A stretch of 7,599 bases of DNA from Microbacteriaceae bacterium UBA4731 (GTDB lineage: Bacteria > Actinomycetota > Actinomycetes > Actinomycetales > Microbacteriaceae): the NCBI GenBank assembly GCA_002404115.1, contig DHJB01000001.1, positions 30,281-37,879 on the forward strand, written 5' to 3'. The position numbers and the translations under genes are program-made. Positions 1 through 6,371 of this stretch are shown here, piece by piece; within the stretch, counting starts at the first letter, position 1; each line of letters begins with the position of its first letter. A model generated the notes under the pieces. It saw only the letters and a list, made by a program, of their open reading frames with translations. It ran no database searches and was not told where the DNA came from.

Positions 1-2
1 TC

Positions 3-989
3 GCCGAGCCGTGGGACGTCGGGCACGGCGGCTGGCAGACCGGGAACTTCCCGTCCGGCTGGACCGAATGGAACGACCGCTACCGCGACCGGATGCGCTC
101 CTTCTGGCTGACCGACATCGCGGTCGCCCGGCGCAACCTGCCGGCCGGCAGCGGCATCGGGCGTTTCGCGACCCGCCTGGCCGGATCGTCAAACACGTTC
201 TTTGAGGAGCGCGGACCGCTCGCCTCCCTCAACTTCATCACGGCGCACGACGGCTTCACCATGGCAGACCTCACCGCGTACAACGTCAAGCACAACGTGG
301 GCAACGGCGAGTCGAACCGCGACGGCACCGACGGCAACAACTCCTTCAACCACGGCACAGAGGGCCCGACGAGGGACGTCAAGATCCTCGCCACCCGGCG
401 CAAGGCCATGCGCAACCTGCTCGGCACCCTGCTCCTCTCGGCCGGCGTGCCCATGGTGACGGCGGGCGACGAGTTCGGTCGGAGCCAGCGCGGTAACAAC
501 AACGCCTACTGCCAGGACAGCGAACTCACCTGGCTCAACTGGCATCTGGTCGACTGGCAGCTGGACCTGCACCGCGTCACGCGCCGCCTGCTGGAGCTGC
601 GTCGGGAGAACCCGGCCCTCCGGCCGGTGCGGTTCGCTCGCCCCGGCGTGCTCACGCCCAGCGCCAGCCGGATGGACTGGTACAACATCGCCGGCGAATC
701 GATGTCCGAAGAGGACTGGAACTCGTCGAAGGAGCGCACGCTCCAGTACCTTGCCGCGAGCACCCCCGAGCACGAGGACTTCAACCGCATCCTGCTGATC
801 GTGCACGGCCTTGAGCAGGACGTCACGGTCACCCTGCCGGAACACGACGGCGTCACCTCGTACACCCTGCTCTGGGACTCGAGCCACGACGATCTCGGCG
901 ACACCGTGACGACGCACACTCCCGGCAGCCCGCTGTTCGTGACCGGCGCCTCGATGATGCTGCTGAAGGCCCACCAGGCGGCCGAATGA
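3..989 (+). CDS. glgX: Glycogen debranching enzyme GlgX, C-terminal part (5' truncated by window edge)
   Basis: GlgX is a GH13 isoamylase-type enzyme that hydrolyses alpha-1,6 branch points in glycogen, mainly the short stubs left by phosphorylase, in the cytoplasm. The frame is open from the first bases and 328 residues are visible, roughly the last 45% of a usual 650-720 residue protein. It begins inside conserved region III: AEPWDVG, whose Glu (fragment residue 2) is the general acid/base. ITAHDGF follows at about residues 79-85, and its Asp (residue 83) is the transition-state stabiliser. The GlgX signature GNNNAYCQD then lies near 164-172. The nucleophile Asp lies upstream, outside the window. 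The last ~100 residues form the C-terminal beta domain. The Met at 93 is internal and is not a start, because conserved sequence continues in frame upstream of it. The stop overlaps the next gene by ATGA. Identification is firm; TreX-like naming is only an alternative label for the same family. Confidence 0.95.
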   Translation, partial: AEPWDVGHGGWQTGNFPSGWTEWNDRYRDRMRSFWLTDIAVARRNLPAGSGIGRFATRLAGSSNTFFEERGPLASLNFITAHDGFTMADLTAYNVKHNVGNGESNRDGTDGNNSFNHGTEGPTRDVKILATRRKAMRNLLGTLLLSAGVPMVTAGDEFGRSQRGNNNAYCQDSELTWLNWHLVDWQLDLHRVTRRLLELRRENPALRPVRFARPGVLTPSASRMDWYNIAGESMSEEDWNSSKERTLQYLAASTPEHEDFNRILLIVHGLEQDVTVTLPEHDGVTSYTLLWDSSHDDLGDTVTTHTPGSPLFVTGASMMLLKAHQAAE

Positions 990-1480
990 ACCGGAAACCG
1001 GATGCCGGGGCCGGCACACCGGCGACGGTCCGCCTCGTCCGCGACGGAATCCCGTTCACCCCGCACCTCTACCCGCACGACCCGGCCGCCACCAACTTCG
1101 GCCTCGAAGCCGCCGAGAAACTGCGCCTGGACCCGGCGACCGTGTTCAAGACCCTGCTGGCCGACGCCGACGGCATCCTTGTCGTCGGCATCGTCCCGGT
1201 GACCGGACAGCTCGACCTCAAGGCGCTCGCGTCGGCCGTCGGCGCCAAGCGAGCGGTCATGGCCGACCCGAGGGTTGCCGAGCGGAAGACCGGCTACGTG
1301 GTCGGCGGCATCAGCCCGATCGGCCAGAAGACGCCGTTGACGACCGTGATCGACGAGAGCGCCCTGCTGTTCGACACGGTCTTCGTCTCGGGCGGACGCC
1401 GCGGCTTCGACCTCGAACTGGCCCCCGCCGACCTGCAGCGCTCGACGAGCGCGACCTTCGCCGCGATCGCCCGCGCCTAG
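986..1480 (+). CDS. ybaK: YbaK/EbsC-family Cys-tRNA(Pro) deacylase
   Basis: This 164-residue protein matches the YbaK family, which hydrolyses cysteine mischarged onto tRNA(Pro) in trans and so protects translation fidelity. Visible family features are VFKTLLAD at about 53-60, whose Lys (K55) aligns with the conserved functional lysine, and VVGIVPV at 66-72. The block YVVGGISPIGQK lies at 104-115, followed by TVIDESALLFDTVFVSGG and the typical ending FDLELAPADL at 141-150. The length is normal for the family (about 155-165). The ATG overlaps the glgX stop as ATGA, which decides the start and implies coupled translation on the same mRNA. Nothing in the sequence links the protein to glycogen, so the pairing is probably co-transcription rather than a shared pathway. 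An intrinsic terminator follows 51 nt after the stop. YbaK-like proteins vary in tRNA/amino-acid specificity, so Cys-tRNA(Pro) is the family default and not proven here. Confidence 0.93.
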   Translation: MNRKPDAGAGTPATVRLVRDGIPFTPHLYPHDPAATNFGLEAAEKLRLDPATVFKTLLADADGILVVGIVPVTGQLDLKALASAVGAKRAVMADPRVAERKTGYVVGGISPIGQKTPLTTVIDESALLFDTVFVSGGRRGFDLELAPADLQRSTSATFAAIARA

Positions 1481-1514
1481 CGCCTCGCCCTCCGTCGCGT
1501 CCCTCGTCACCCCG

Positions 1515-1577
1515 TTGAGTTGCGGACACATCACCTTCGTTTCGCCGGCTTGGGAAGGTGTTTTTTCCGCAGCTCAA
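1515..1577. repeat. Long imperfect inverted repeat (nested hairpin) between converging genes
   Basis: The left arm TTGAGTTGCGGA (1515-1526) pairs with the right arm TCCGCAGCTCAA (1566-1577) over 12 positions with one G-U wobble. Inside lies a five-by-five internal loop (CACAT against TTTTT) and then the perfect 7-bp terminator stem (1532-1538 with 1554-1560). The whole 63-nt unit can fold into one long two-stem hairpin. It fills much of the space between ybaK and the end of glgP. It could be an enlarged terminator, an mRNA 3'-end stabiliser serving both converging transcripts, or a copy of a dispersed palindromic repeat. The pairing is read directly from the sequence; the role is inferred. 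Confidence 0.6.
1532..1566 (+). terminator. Rho-independent terminator after ybaK
   Basis: A perfect 7-bp stem, CACCTTC (1532-1538) with GAAGGTG (1554-1560), encloses a 15-nt loop and is followed at once by six T residues (1561-1566) on the plus strand. It lies 51 nt after the ybaK stop and would end the glgX-ybaK transcript before it runs antisense into glgP. On the minus strand there is no T tract after the stem, so by itself it is a one-way terminator. The U tract also overlaps the start of the right arm of the larger hairpin. Confidence 0.75.
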
Positions 1578-1604
1578 GGCCGGCTGGCGGGAGCGGGAGC
1601 GAGG

Positions 1605-4181
1605 CTAGCTGGCGACGGCGATGAGGCCCATCTCGGCCGGGCTGATCAGCAGATCGTTCTTGGGCACGACCCGCACGGTGTACCCGAAGGCCCCCGCCCG
1701 GTCCAGTTCGACGGTGCCGGTGAAGAGGGTCGGCGCCCCCGAGGCCACGTCGGCCGGATCCCGCTCGGCCGCCGACGTGAGCGTCTGCGTGTCAACGTCG
1801 GTGAGATCGTCGCCGAGCAGGCTCCGGCCGTAGACGACGTCAACCGTGACATCCTCGGCCAGCAGGCCATTCAGCTGCACGTGCGCGCGCAGGTGCAGGT
1901 CGTCGCCGACCTGGGGCACGGATGTGACCCCGCCCGACTCGACGTGCGTGACGGAGACGCCGGGCCACGCGGTGGTGATCCGTTCCTTCCACGCGGCCAG
2001 TTCGCGCGCCGCACGGTAGTCTTTCGCCGACAGGAGCTCCTCGAAGTGTCCCGCCGGGCGGTACAGGCGCTCGACGTACTCGCGCACCATCCGGTCGGCG
2101 CTCAACTCGGGCGACAGGGTGGCGAGGGTGTGGCGAATGGACGCGACCCACCGCTCCGGCACGTCGTCGGAGTTGCGCTCGTAGAACGGCGGCGCGACCT
2201 GGTGTTCGATGAGGTCGTACAACGCGTTGGCCTCGATCCGGTCGCGCTCGGCCGAATCGCCGGCGGCATCCGCTGACGGGATCGCCCAGCCGTTCTTGCC
2301 GTCGTAGTACTCGGGCCACCAGCCGTCGAGGATCGACAGGTTGAGCCCGCCGTTGAGCGCCGCCTTCATGCCGGACGTGCCGCAGGCCTCGAGCGGGCGC
2401 AGCGGGTTGTTCAGCCAGACGTCGGTGCCAGGGTACATCAGCTGCGCCATCGCGATGTTGTAGTCGGGCAGGAAGGCGATGCGCGTGCGCAGCTCCGGGT
2501 CGGCCGCGAACTGCACGATCTTCTGGATGAGGCGCTTGCCCTCGTCGTCGGCCGGGTGCGACTTGCCGGCGATCACGATTTGGATGGGGTGGTCGGGGTG
2601 AAGCAGCAGCGCGCGCAGCCGGTCGGGGTCGTGCAGCATCAGCGTGAGCCGTTTGTAGGTCGGCACACGCCGGGCGAAGCCGATGGTGAGCACGTTCGGG
2701 TCGAAAACCTGCTTGATCCAAGTCGGCGGGATGCCGCCCGGGTTCTGTTCGCGCCAGGCCGCGGTCAGGCGCCGACGGGCATCCTCGACGAACTGGAGGC
2801 GCATCCGGCCGCGCACCGACCAGAGGTCCTGGTCCGAAATGCTCGGCGACGCCCAGTCCGCGGTGGAAGTGTCGCCGGCGCCGAGCCGGTTCTGGGCGAG
2901 TGCGAGCAGCTCCGGGTCGGTCCAGGTCGGCCCGTGCACGCCGTTCGTGATCGAGTCGATCGGCACATCCGCCGCATCGAAGCCGGGCCACAGCCCCTTG
3001 AACATGCGCCGGCTGACCTCGCCGTGCAGGCGCGACACGCCGTTGGCGTGCTGCCCGAGCCGCAGGCCCATCAGCGCCATGTTGAAGACGTCGGGCGAGC
3101 CGCCCTCGTAGGTCTCCGCGCCCAGGGCGAGCAGGTCGTCGACGGCGACTCCCGGCAGCAGGTCGGTCTCGAAGTAGCGGCGCATCAGGTCGCGCTCGAA
3201 CCGGTCGATGCCGGCCGCGACCGGGGTGTGGGTGGTGAAGACCGTGCCGGCGCGAGCCACCTGCAGCGCCTCCTGGAAGCTCAGTCCCTCGCCGATCAGG
3301 CTCGAAATGCGCTCGAGGCCGAGGAAACCGGCGTGCCCCTCGTTCGTGTGGAACACCTCGGGCTGCGGGTGTCCGCTGAGCGTGCTCCACTGCTTCACGG
3401 CGCGCGCCCCGCCGATGCCCAGCAGCAGTTCCTGCAGCAGGCGGTGTTCGCCGCCGCCGCCGTACAGCCGATCAGTGACCAGGCGCAGGTCGTCCGGGTT
3501 CTCCGGGATATCCGTGTCGAGCATGAGCAAACGGATGCGGCCCACCATCGCCTGCCAAACGCGCGCGTGCAGCGTGCGGCCGTCGGGCAGCGCGAGCGCA
3601 ACCTGCACATCGGAGCCGTCCGCCCGGCGCAGGATCGACAGCGGCAGCCCGTCGGGGTCCAGGAGCGGATAGCGCTCCATCTGCCAGCCGTCCGCCGAGA
3701 TGGCCTGGCTGAAGTAGCCGGCCCGGTAGAACAGGCCGACGCCCACGAGGGGCACACCCAGGTCTGATGCGCTCTTGAGGTGGTCGCCGGCCAGGATGCC
3801 CAGGCCCCCCGAGTACTGCGGCAGCGCGGCCGCAATGCCGAACTCCGGTGAGAAGTAGGCGATCGCAGCGGGCTTCTCCCCCTCGAGGCCCTGGTACCAG
3901 CGGGGCTTCTCGAGGTATTCGCGGAGGTCGTTCCGCATGGCGTTCACGGCGTTGACATAATCGGCGTCGCGGGCGAGCTCGTCGAGGCGGGTCGGGTCGA
4001 CGGCGCCGAGCAGGGCGACCGGGTCGTTGCCGATCTCCCGCCAGACCTCGGGCGAAATGCGCTCGAACAGTTGCCGGGTGGGATCGTGCCATGACCAGCG
4101 GAGGTTTCCGGCGAGCTCATCGAGAGCGGCCAGCGCTTCGGGCAGGACGGCACGGACGGTAAATTTGCGGATCGCCTTCAC
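1605..4181 (-). CDS. glgP: Alpha-glucan (glycogen/maltodextrin) phosphorylase GlgP
   Basis: This GT35 enzyme cleaves terminal alpha-1,4-linked glucose with phosphate, giving glucose-1-phosphate, using pyridoxal phosphate; it is cytoplasmic. The 858-residue protein has an N-terminal DUF3417-type segment (about 10-120, with LAGNLRWSWHDPTRQLF), typical of the actinobacterial long type. The phosphorylase core shows FHTNEGHAGF (H283), FTTHTPVAAGIDRF, GFARRVPTYKR (about 501-511, K510), IVIAGKSHPADDEGK, and the PLP-lysine motif ACGTSGMK (K606) running into ALNGGLNLSILDGWWPEYYDG. About 130 residues of C-terminal beta-rich tail follow. I chose the GTG at 4181 because the usual KAIRKFTVR opening follows it and an AAGG lies 8 nt upstream. 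The frame extends to an ATG at 4298, but that would run across the divergent promoter and into glgE, with unconserved sequence. The gene is divergent from glgE and convergent with ybaK. No missing motif is seen. Confidence 0.95.
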   Translation of the reverse strand: MKAIRKFTVRAVLPEALAALDELAGNLRWSWHDPTRQLFERISPEVWREIGNDPVALLGAVDPTRLDELARDADYVNAVNAMRNDLREYLEKPRWYQGLEGEKPAAIAYFSPEFGIAAALPQYSGGLGILAGDHLKSASDLGVPLVGVGLFYRAGYFSQAISADGWQMERYPLLDPDGLPLSILRRADGSDVQVALALPDGRTLHARVWQAMVGRIRLLMLDTDIPENPDDLRLVTDRLYGGGGEHRLLQELLLGIGGARAVKQWSTLSGHPQPEVFHTNEGHAGFLGLERISSLIGEGLSFQEALQVARAGTVFTTHTPVAAGIDRFERDLMRRYFETDLLPGVAVDDLLALGAETYEGGSPDVFNMALMGLRLGQHANGVSRLHGEVSRRMFKGLWPGFDAADVPIDSITNGVHGPTWTDPELLALAQNRLGAGDTSTADWASPSISDQDLWSVRGRMRLQFVEDARRRLTAAWREQNPGGIPPTWIKQVFDPNVLTIGFARRVPTYKRLTLMLHDPDRLRALLLHPDHPIQIVIAGKSHPADDEGKRLIQKIVQFAADPELRTRIAFLPDYNIAMAQLMYPGTDVWLNNPLRPLEACGTSGMKAALNGGLNLSILDGWWPEYYDGKNGWAIPSADAAGDSAERDRIEANALYDLIEHQVAPPFYERNSDDVPERWVASIRHTLATLSPELSADRMVREYVERLYRPAGHFEELLSAKDYRAARELAAWKERITTAWPGVSVTHVESGGVTSVPQVGDDLHLRAHVQLNGLLAEDVTVDVVYGRSLLGDDLTDVDTQTLTSAAERDPADVASGAPTLFTGTVELDRAGAFGYTVRVVPKNDLLISPAEMGLIAVAS

Positions 4182-4188
4182 GAGGTCA

Positions 4189-4194
4189 ACCTTA
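4189..4194 (-). promoter_or_regulatory. Candidate -10 hexamer (or SD) for glgP
   Basis: On the minus strand TAAGGT lies 7 nt before the GTG start of glgP. It fits the actinobacterial TANNNT -10 pattern at the distance expected if transcription began at the start codon (a leaderless mRNA). The same bases contain AAGG, 8 nt from GTG, which could instead be a Shine-Dalgarno site. The two readings exclude each other, and I see no convincing -35 hexamer 17-18 nt upstream. Confidence 0.35.
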
Positions 4195-4217
4195 TGGGGC
4201 GCGGTGTGTCGAATGGG

Positions 4218-4246
4218 GAAATCATTGCGCGCCGGGCAAACATTTC
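4218..4246. promoter_or_regulatory. 29-bp interrupted palindrome, candidate operator between glgP and glgE
   Basis: The left arm GAAATCATTGC (4218-4228) and right arm GCAAACATTTC (4236-4246) are inverted repeats matching at 9 of 11 positions (GAAATnnTTGC / GCAAnnATTTC), separated by the 7-nt GCGCCGG. It lies between the two divergent candidate -10 elements and covers the place a glgE -35 would occupy, so a bound dimeric regulator could affect both genes. It is less GC-rich than the flanking coding sequence. The regulator is unknown, and no regulator gene is in the window. Confidence 0.45.
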
Positions 4247-4250
4247 GCGC

Positions 4251-4256
4251 TACGGT
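4251..4256 (+). promoter_or_regulatory. Candidate -10 hexamer for a leaderless glgE transcript
   Basis: TACGGT matches TANNNT and is followed by 6 nt (CGAGGG) and then the GTG start of glgE. This spacing would put the transcription start at or next to the start codon, as in leaderless actinobacterial genes. There is no properly spaced Shine-Dalgarno: the purine run GAGGG touches the GTG. A weak -35 (TTGCGC, 4225-4230) sits 20 nt upstream, longer than ideal. Confidence 0.45.
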
Positions 4257-4262
4257 CGAGGG

Positions 4263-6317
4263 GTGGCTAAGAAAGTGAAACCGGCAATCGTTGGGCATGA
4301 GGCGACCCGTGTGGCGGGGGCTCCCCCGAACATCGGCCGAATCCCGATTCTCGACCTCTCCCCGCAGCTGAACGACAACCTCTGGCCGGCCAAATCATTT
4401 GTCGGGGAGGTCGTTCCGTTCCGCGCCACCGCTTTCCGCGAAGGACATGACCTCATCGGGGTGATGCTTCTGCTCACCGCCCCTGACGGCACCCAGACGC
4501 GCCATCCGATGACCTTGAAGGCACAGGGAACGGATCGCTACGAAGCCCTCGTGCAGTTGGGTGAGCAGGGCCGCTGGACGTACCGTGTGCACGCCTACGC
4601 CGACGACTTCGCAACCTGGCAGCACAACGCCGAGATCAAGATTCCGGCGGGGATCGACGTCGAGCTCATGTTCGCGATTGGCGCCCAGCTGTTCACCGCG
4701 GCCGGAACCGACAAGACCAGGCCGCTGGCCGAGCGACGCCTCCTCACCGCCGCGGCCCGCACCCTGGCCGACCAGGGCAAGCCCGTCGACGAGCGCCTCG
4801 CCGCACTCGACAACGAGAAGCTGCACGCAGCGGCCTCCGTTCGCCCCCTCTCCGGCCTCGAAAGCATCTCTGACTCGCGCACCGTCGTCGTCGAGCGCTC
4901 CCGGGCGGCCGTCGGGTCCTGGTACGAGTTCTTCCCGCGATCCGAAGGCGCGAAGCGGTTGGCGGACGGGTCGTGGAAGAGCGGCACATTCCGCACGGCG
5001 GCGAAGCGGCTGCCCGGCGTCGCGGCGATGGGCTTCAACGTGCTCTACCTCCCGCCGATCCACCCGATCGGCCGTGCCTTCCGCAAGGGGCCGAACAACA
5101 CGCTGGATGCCGGGCCGGGCGACCCCGGCTCGCCCTGGGCGATCGGATCGGCCGAGGGTGGCCACGACTCCATCCACCCCGACCTCGGCACCATCAGGGA
5201 TTTCACCTACTTCCTCGGTCAGGCGCGCAAGGCCGGCCTCGAGGTCGCGCTCGACTTCGCCCTGCAGGCGTCCCCTGACCACCCGTGGGTGACCGAGCAC
5301 CCCGAGTGGTTCACCACCCTGCCAGACGGCACGATCGCGTACGCCGAGAACCCGCCGAAGAAATACCAGGACATCTACCCGATCAACTTCGACAACGACC
5401 CGGCCGGCATCCGCGCCGAGTCACTGCGGATCCTGCGGCACTGGATCGCGTTGGGCGTGAAGATCTTCCGTGTCGACAACCCGCACACCAAACCGCTCGA
5501 CTTCTGGGAATGGCTGATCAACGAGATCAACGCCGAGTTCCCGGATGTCGTCTTCCTCGCCGAGGCCTTCACTCGGCCCGCCCTGTTGCAGGGACTGGCC
5601 AAGGTGGGCTTCCAGCAGTCATACACGTACTTCACGTGGCGCAACACGAAGGTCGAGCTCGAGGAGTTCTTCGCCGGCCTCGCCTACGACACGGCCGACT
5701 TCCTCCGGCCCAACCTGTTCGTGAACACGCCGGACATCCTCTCCGAATTCCTGCAGTTCGGCGGGCCGGCCGCGTTCAAGATCCGCGCCGCCCTCGGCGC
5801 GACGGCCGCACCGACCTGGGGGGTCTACGCCGGCTTCGAGCTGTTCGAGAGCGTAGCCAGGCCGGGCGCCGAGGAGAACATCGACAACGAGAAGTACGAG
5901 TACCGCCCCCGCGACTTTGCCAAGGCCGAGTCCCTCGACCGGTCGCTCGCCCCGTTCATCACGCTGCTGAACCGCATCCGCGCGGAGCACCCGGCGCTCG
6001 GCCAGCTGCGCAACCTCGACATCCACACGAGCGACGACGACTCGGTCCTGGTCTTCAGCAAGTACCTGGGCGCCGCGTTCACCGGCACCGGCCAGGCGGA
6101 CGCGCTCATCATCGTCGTCAATGTCGACCCGCACTCGGTGCGCGAGACGCTGGTGCACCTCGACGTTACGAGGTTCGGAATTCGGCGCGGCGAGGAGTTC
6201 GAGGTGCGCGACCTCATCTCGGGTGCTGACTGGACCTGGTCAGCTGACAACTACGTGCGACTCGACGCATTCACCGACCCGGTACATATCCTGCACGTGA
6301 AGGGCCAGCACGCATGA
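4263..6317 (+). CDS. glgE: GlgE, alpha-1,4-glucan:maltose-1-phosphate maltosyltransferase
   Basis: This GH13_3 enzyme transfers maltosyl units from alpha-maltose-1-phosphate to the non-reducing end of alpha-1,4-glucan, in the cytoplasm. From the GTG at 4263 it has 684 residues. An N-terminal beta domain (to about 130, with WPAKSFVGEVVPF) is followed by a helical insert (about 145-210) and the barrel. Barrel motifs are LPPIHPIGRAFRKGPNN (263-279), PWAIGSAEGGHDSIHP, ALQASPDHPW (333-342), ENPPKKYQDIYP (362-373), FRVDNPHTKP with nucleophile D405, FLAEAF with acid/base E434, and NTPDIL with D491. The 29- and 57-residue spacings equal those I recall for Streptomyces GlgE (D394, E423, D480). N363, K366, Y368 and N406 match its maltose-1-phosphate pocket. 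The start is preferred because it follows a -10-like TACGGT and leaves the palindrome non-coding. An upstream ATG at 4194 would translate the promoter region, and a GTG at 4311 is a weaker alternative. It is divergent from glgP and upstream of glgB. Confidence 0.95.
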   Translation: MAKKVKPAIVGHEATRVAGAPPNIGRIPILDLSPQLNDNLWPAKSFVGEVVPFRATAFREGHDLIGVMLLLTAPDGTQTRHPMTLKAQGTDRYEALVQLGEQGRWTYRVHAYADDFATWQHNAEIKIPAGIDVELMFAIGAQLFTAAGTDKTRPLAERRLLTAAARTLADQGKPVDERLAALDNEKLHAAASVRPLSGLESISDSRTVVVERSRAAVGSWYEFFPRSEGAKRLADGSWKSGTFRTAAKRLPGVAAMGFNVLYLPPIHPIGRAFRKGPNNTLDAGPGDPGSPWAIGSAEGGHDSIHPDLGTIRDFTYFLGQARKAGLEVALDFALQASPDHPWVTEHPEWFTTLPDGTIAYAENPPKKYQDIYPINFDNDPAGIRAESLRILRHWIALGVKIFRVDNPHTKPLDFWEWLINEINAEFPDVVFLAEAFTRPALLQGLAKVGFQQSYTYFTWRNTKVELEEFFAGLAYDTADFLRPNLFVNTPDILSEFLQFGGPAAFKIRAALGATAAPTWGVYAGFELFESVARPGAEENIDNEKYEYRPRDFAKAESLDRSLAPFITLLNRIRAEHPALGQLRNLDIHTSDDDSVLVFSKYLGAAFTGTGQADALIIVVNVDPHSVRETLVHLDVTRFGIRRGEEFEVRDLISGADWTWSADNYVRLDAFTDPVHILHVKGQHA
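6299..6303 (+). promoter_or_regulatory. Shine-Dalgarno-like GAAGG inside the glgE 3' end
   Basis: GAAGG lies 10 nt before the ATG at 6314 that overlaps the glgE stop. It is the best ribosome-binding sequence near the glgE-glgB junction. The actual glgB start at 6367 has only a weak GGA at 6356-6358. The site therefore points ribosomes to the small ORF rather than to glgB. The function is inferred from position only. Confidence 0.3.
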
Positions 6318-6371
6318 ACGGAACGACCCAGATGAACCAGCCAGCACGCATGAACGGATGGCACGCATGAA
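6304..6371 (+). repeat. Direct-repeat array spanning the glgE stop and glgB start
   Basis: The 19-mer GCCAGCACGCATGAACGGA occurs exactly at 6304-6322 and again at 6340-6358 (period 36). A shorter copy, GCACGCATGAA, recurs at 6361-6371 (17 nt further on). In addition ATGAA recurs at 6314, 6332, 6350 and 6367, the first three exactly 18 nt apart. The first copy carries the glgE stop and the last carries the glgB start. The pattern looks like local tandem duplication of an ancestral ATGA stop-start junction. Confidence 0.75.
6314..6370 (+). CDS. Candidate 18-residue coupling ORF between glgE and glgB
   Basis: The ORF reads MNGTTQMNQPARMNGWHA, three hexapeptide units each starting Met-Asn. Its ATG overlaps the glgE stop as ATGA (6314-6317), and its stop overlaps the glgB ATG as ATGA (6367-6370). 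A GAAGG lies 10 nt upstream. It ends with the same His-Ala-stop as GlgE because it is built from copies of that junction. If translated, it would carry ribosomes across the 49-nt gap and deliver them to glgB by termination-reinitiation. The peptide itself shows no known domain and may have no function; chance is possible because the sequence is a simple repeat product. Confidence 0.3.
   Translation: MNGTTQMNQPARMNGWHA

Noticed and set aside
506..1534. A 342-codon minus-strand frame opposite glgX and ybaK
   Set aside because: Both plus-strand genes carry conserved family motifs over the whole span. The minus-strand translation shows none and has no ribosome-binding site.
1515..2276. A 253-codon plus-strand frame entering glgP
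   Set aside because: It starts with TTG in the hairpin arm and then runs antisense through the glgP C-terminus. Arg/Gly/Val-rich translation without motifs is typical of high-GC shadow frames.
1840..3390. A 516-codon minus-strand frame in a different phase from glgP
   Set aside because: This is same-strand, out-of-phase reading of glgP: Arg/Ala/Pro-rich with no motif, explained by codon bias in GC-rich DNA.
2556..3767. A 403-codon plus-strand frame inside glgP
   Set aside because: It is the shadow of the glgP coding strand. The GlgP PLP-site and substrate motifs are on the minus strand in this interval.
4194..4262. An extended N-terminus for GlgE starting at the ATG at 4194
   Set aside because: The extra 23 residues would translate the palindrome and the -10-like TACGGT, and the start would lie 12 nt from the glgP start. 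The GTG at 4263 fits better.
4182..4298. An extended N-terminus for GlgP starting at the ATG at 4298
   Set aside because: It would encode the divergent promoter region and overlap glgE. The conserved GlgP opening begins right after the GTG at 4181.
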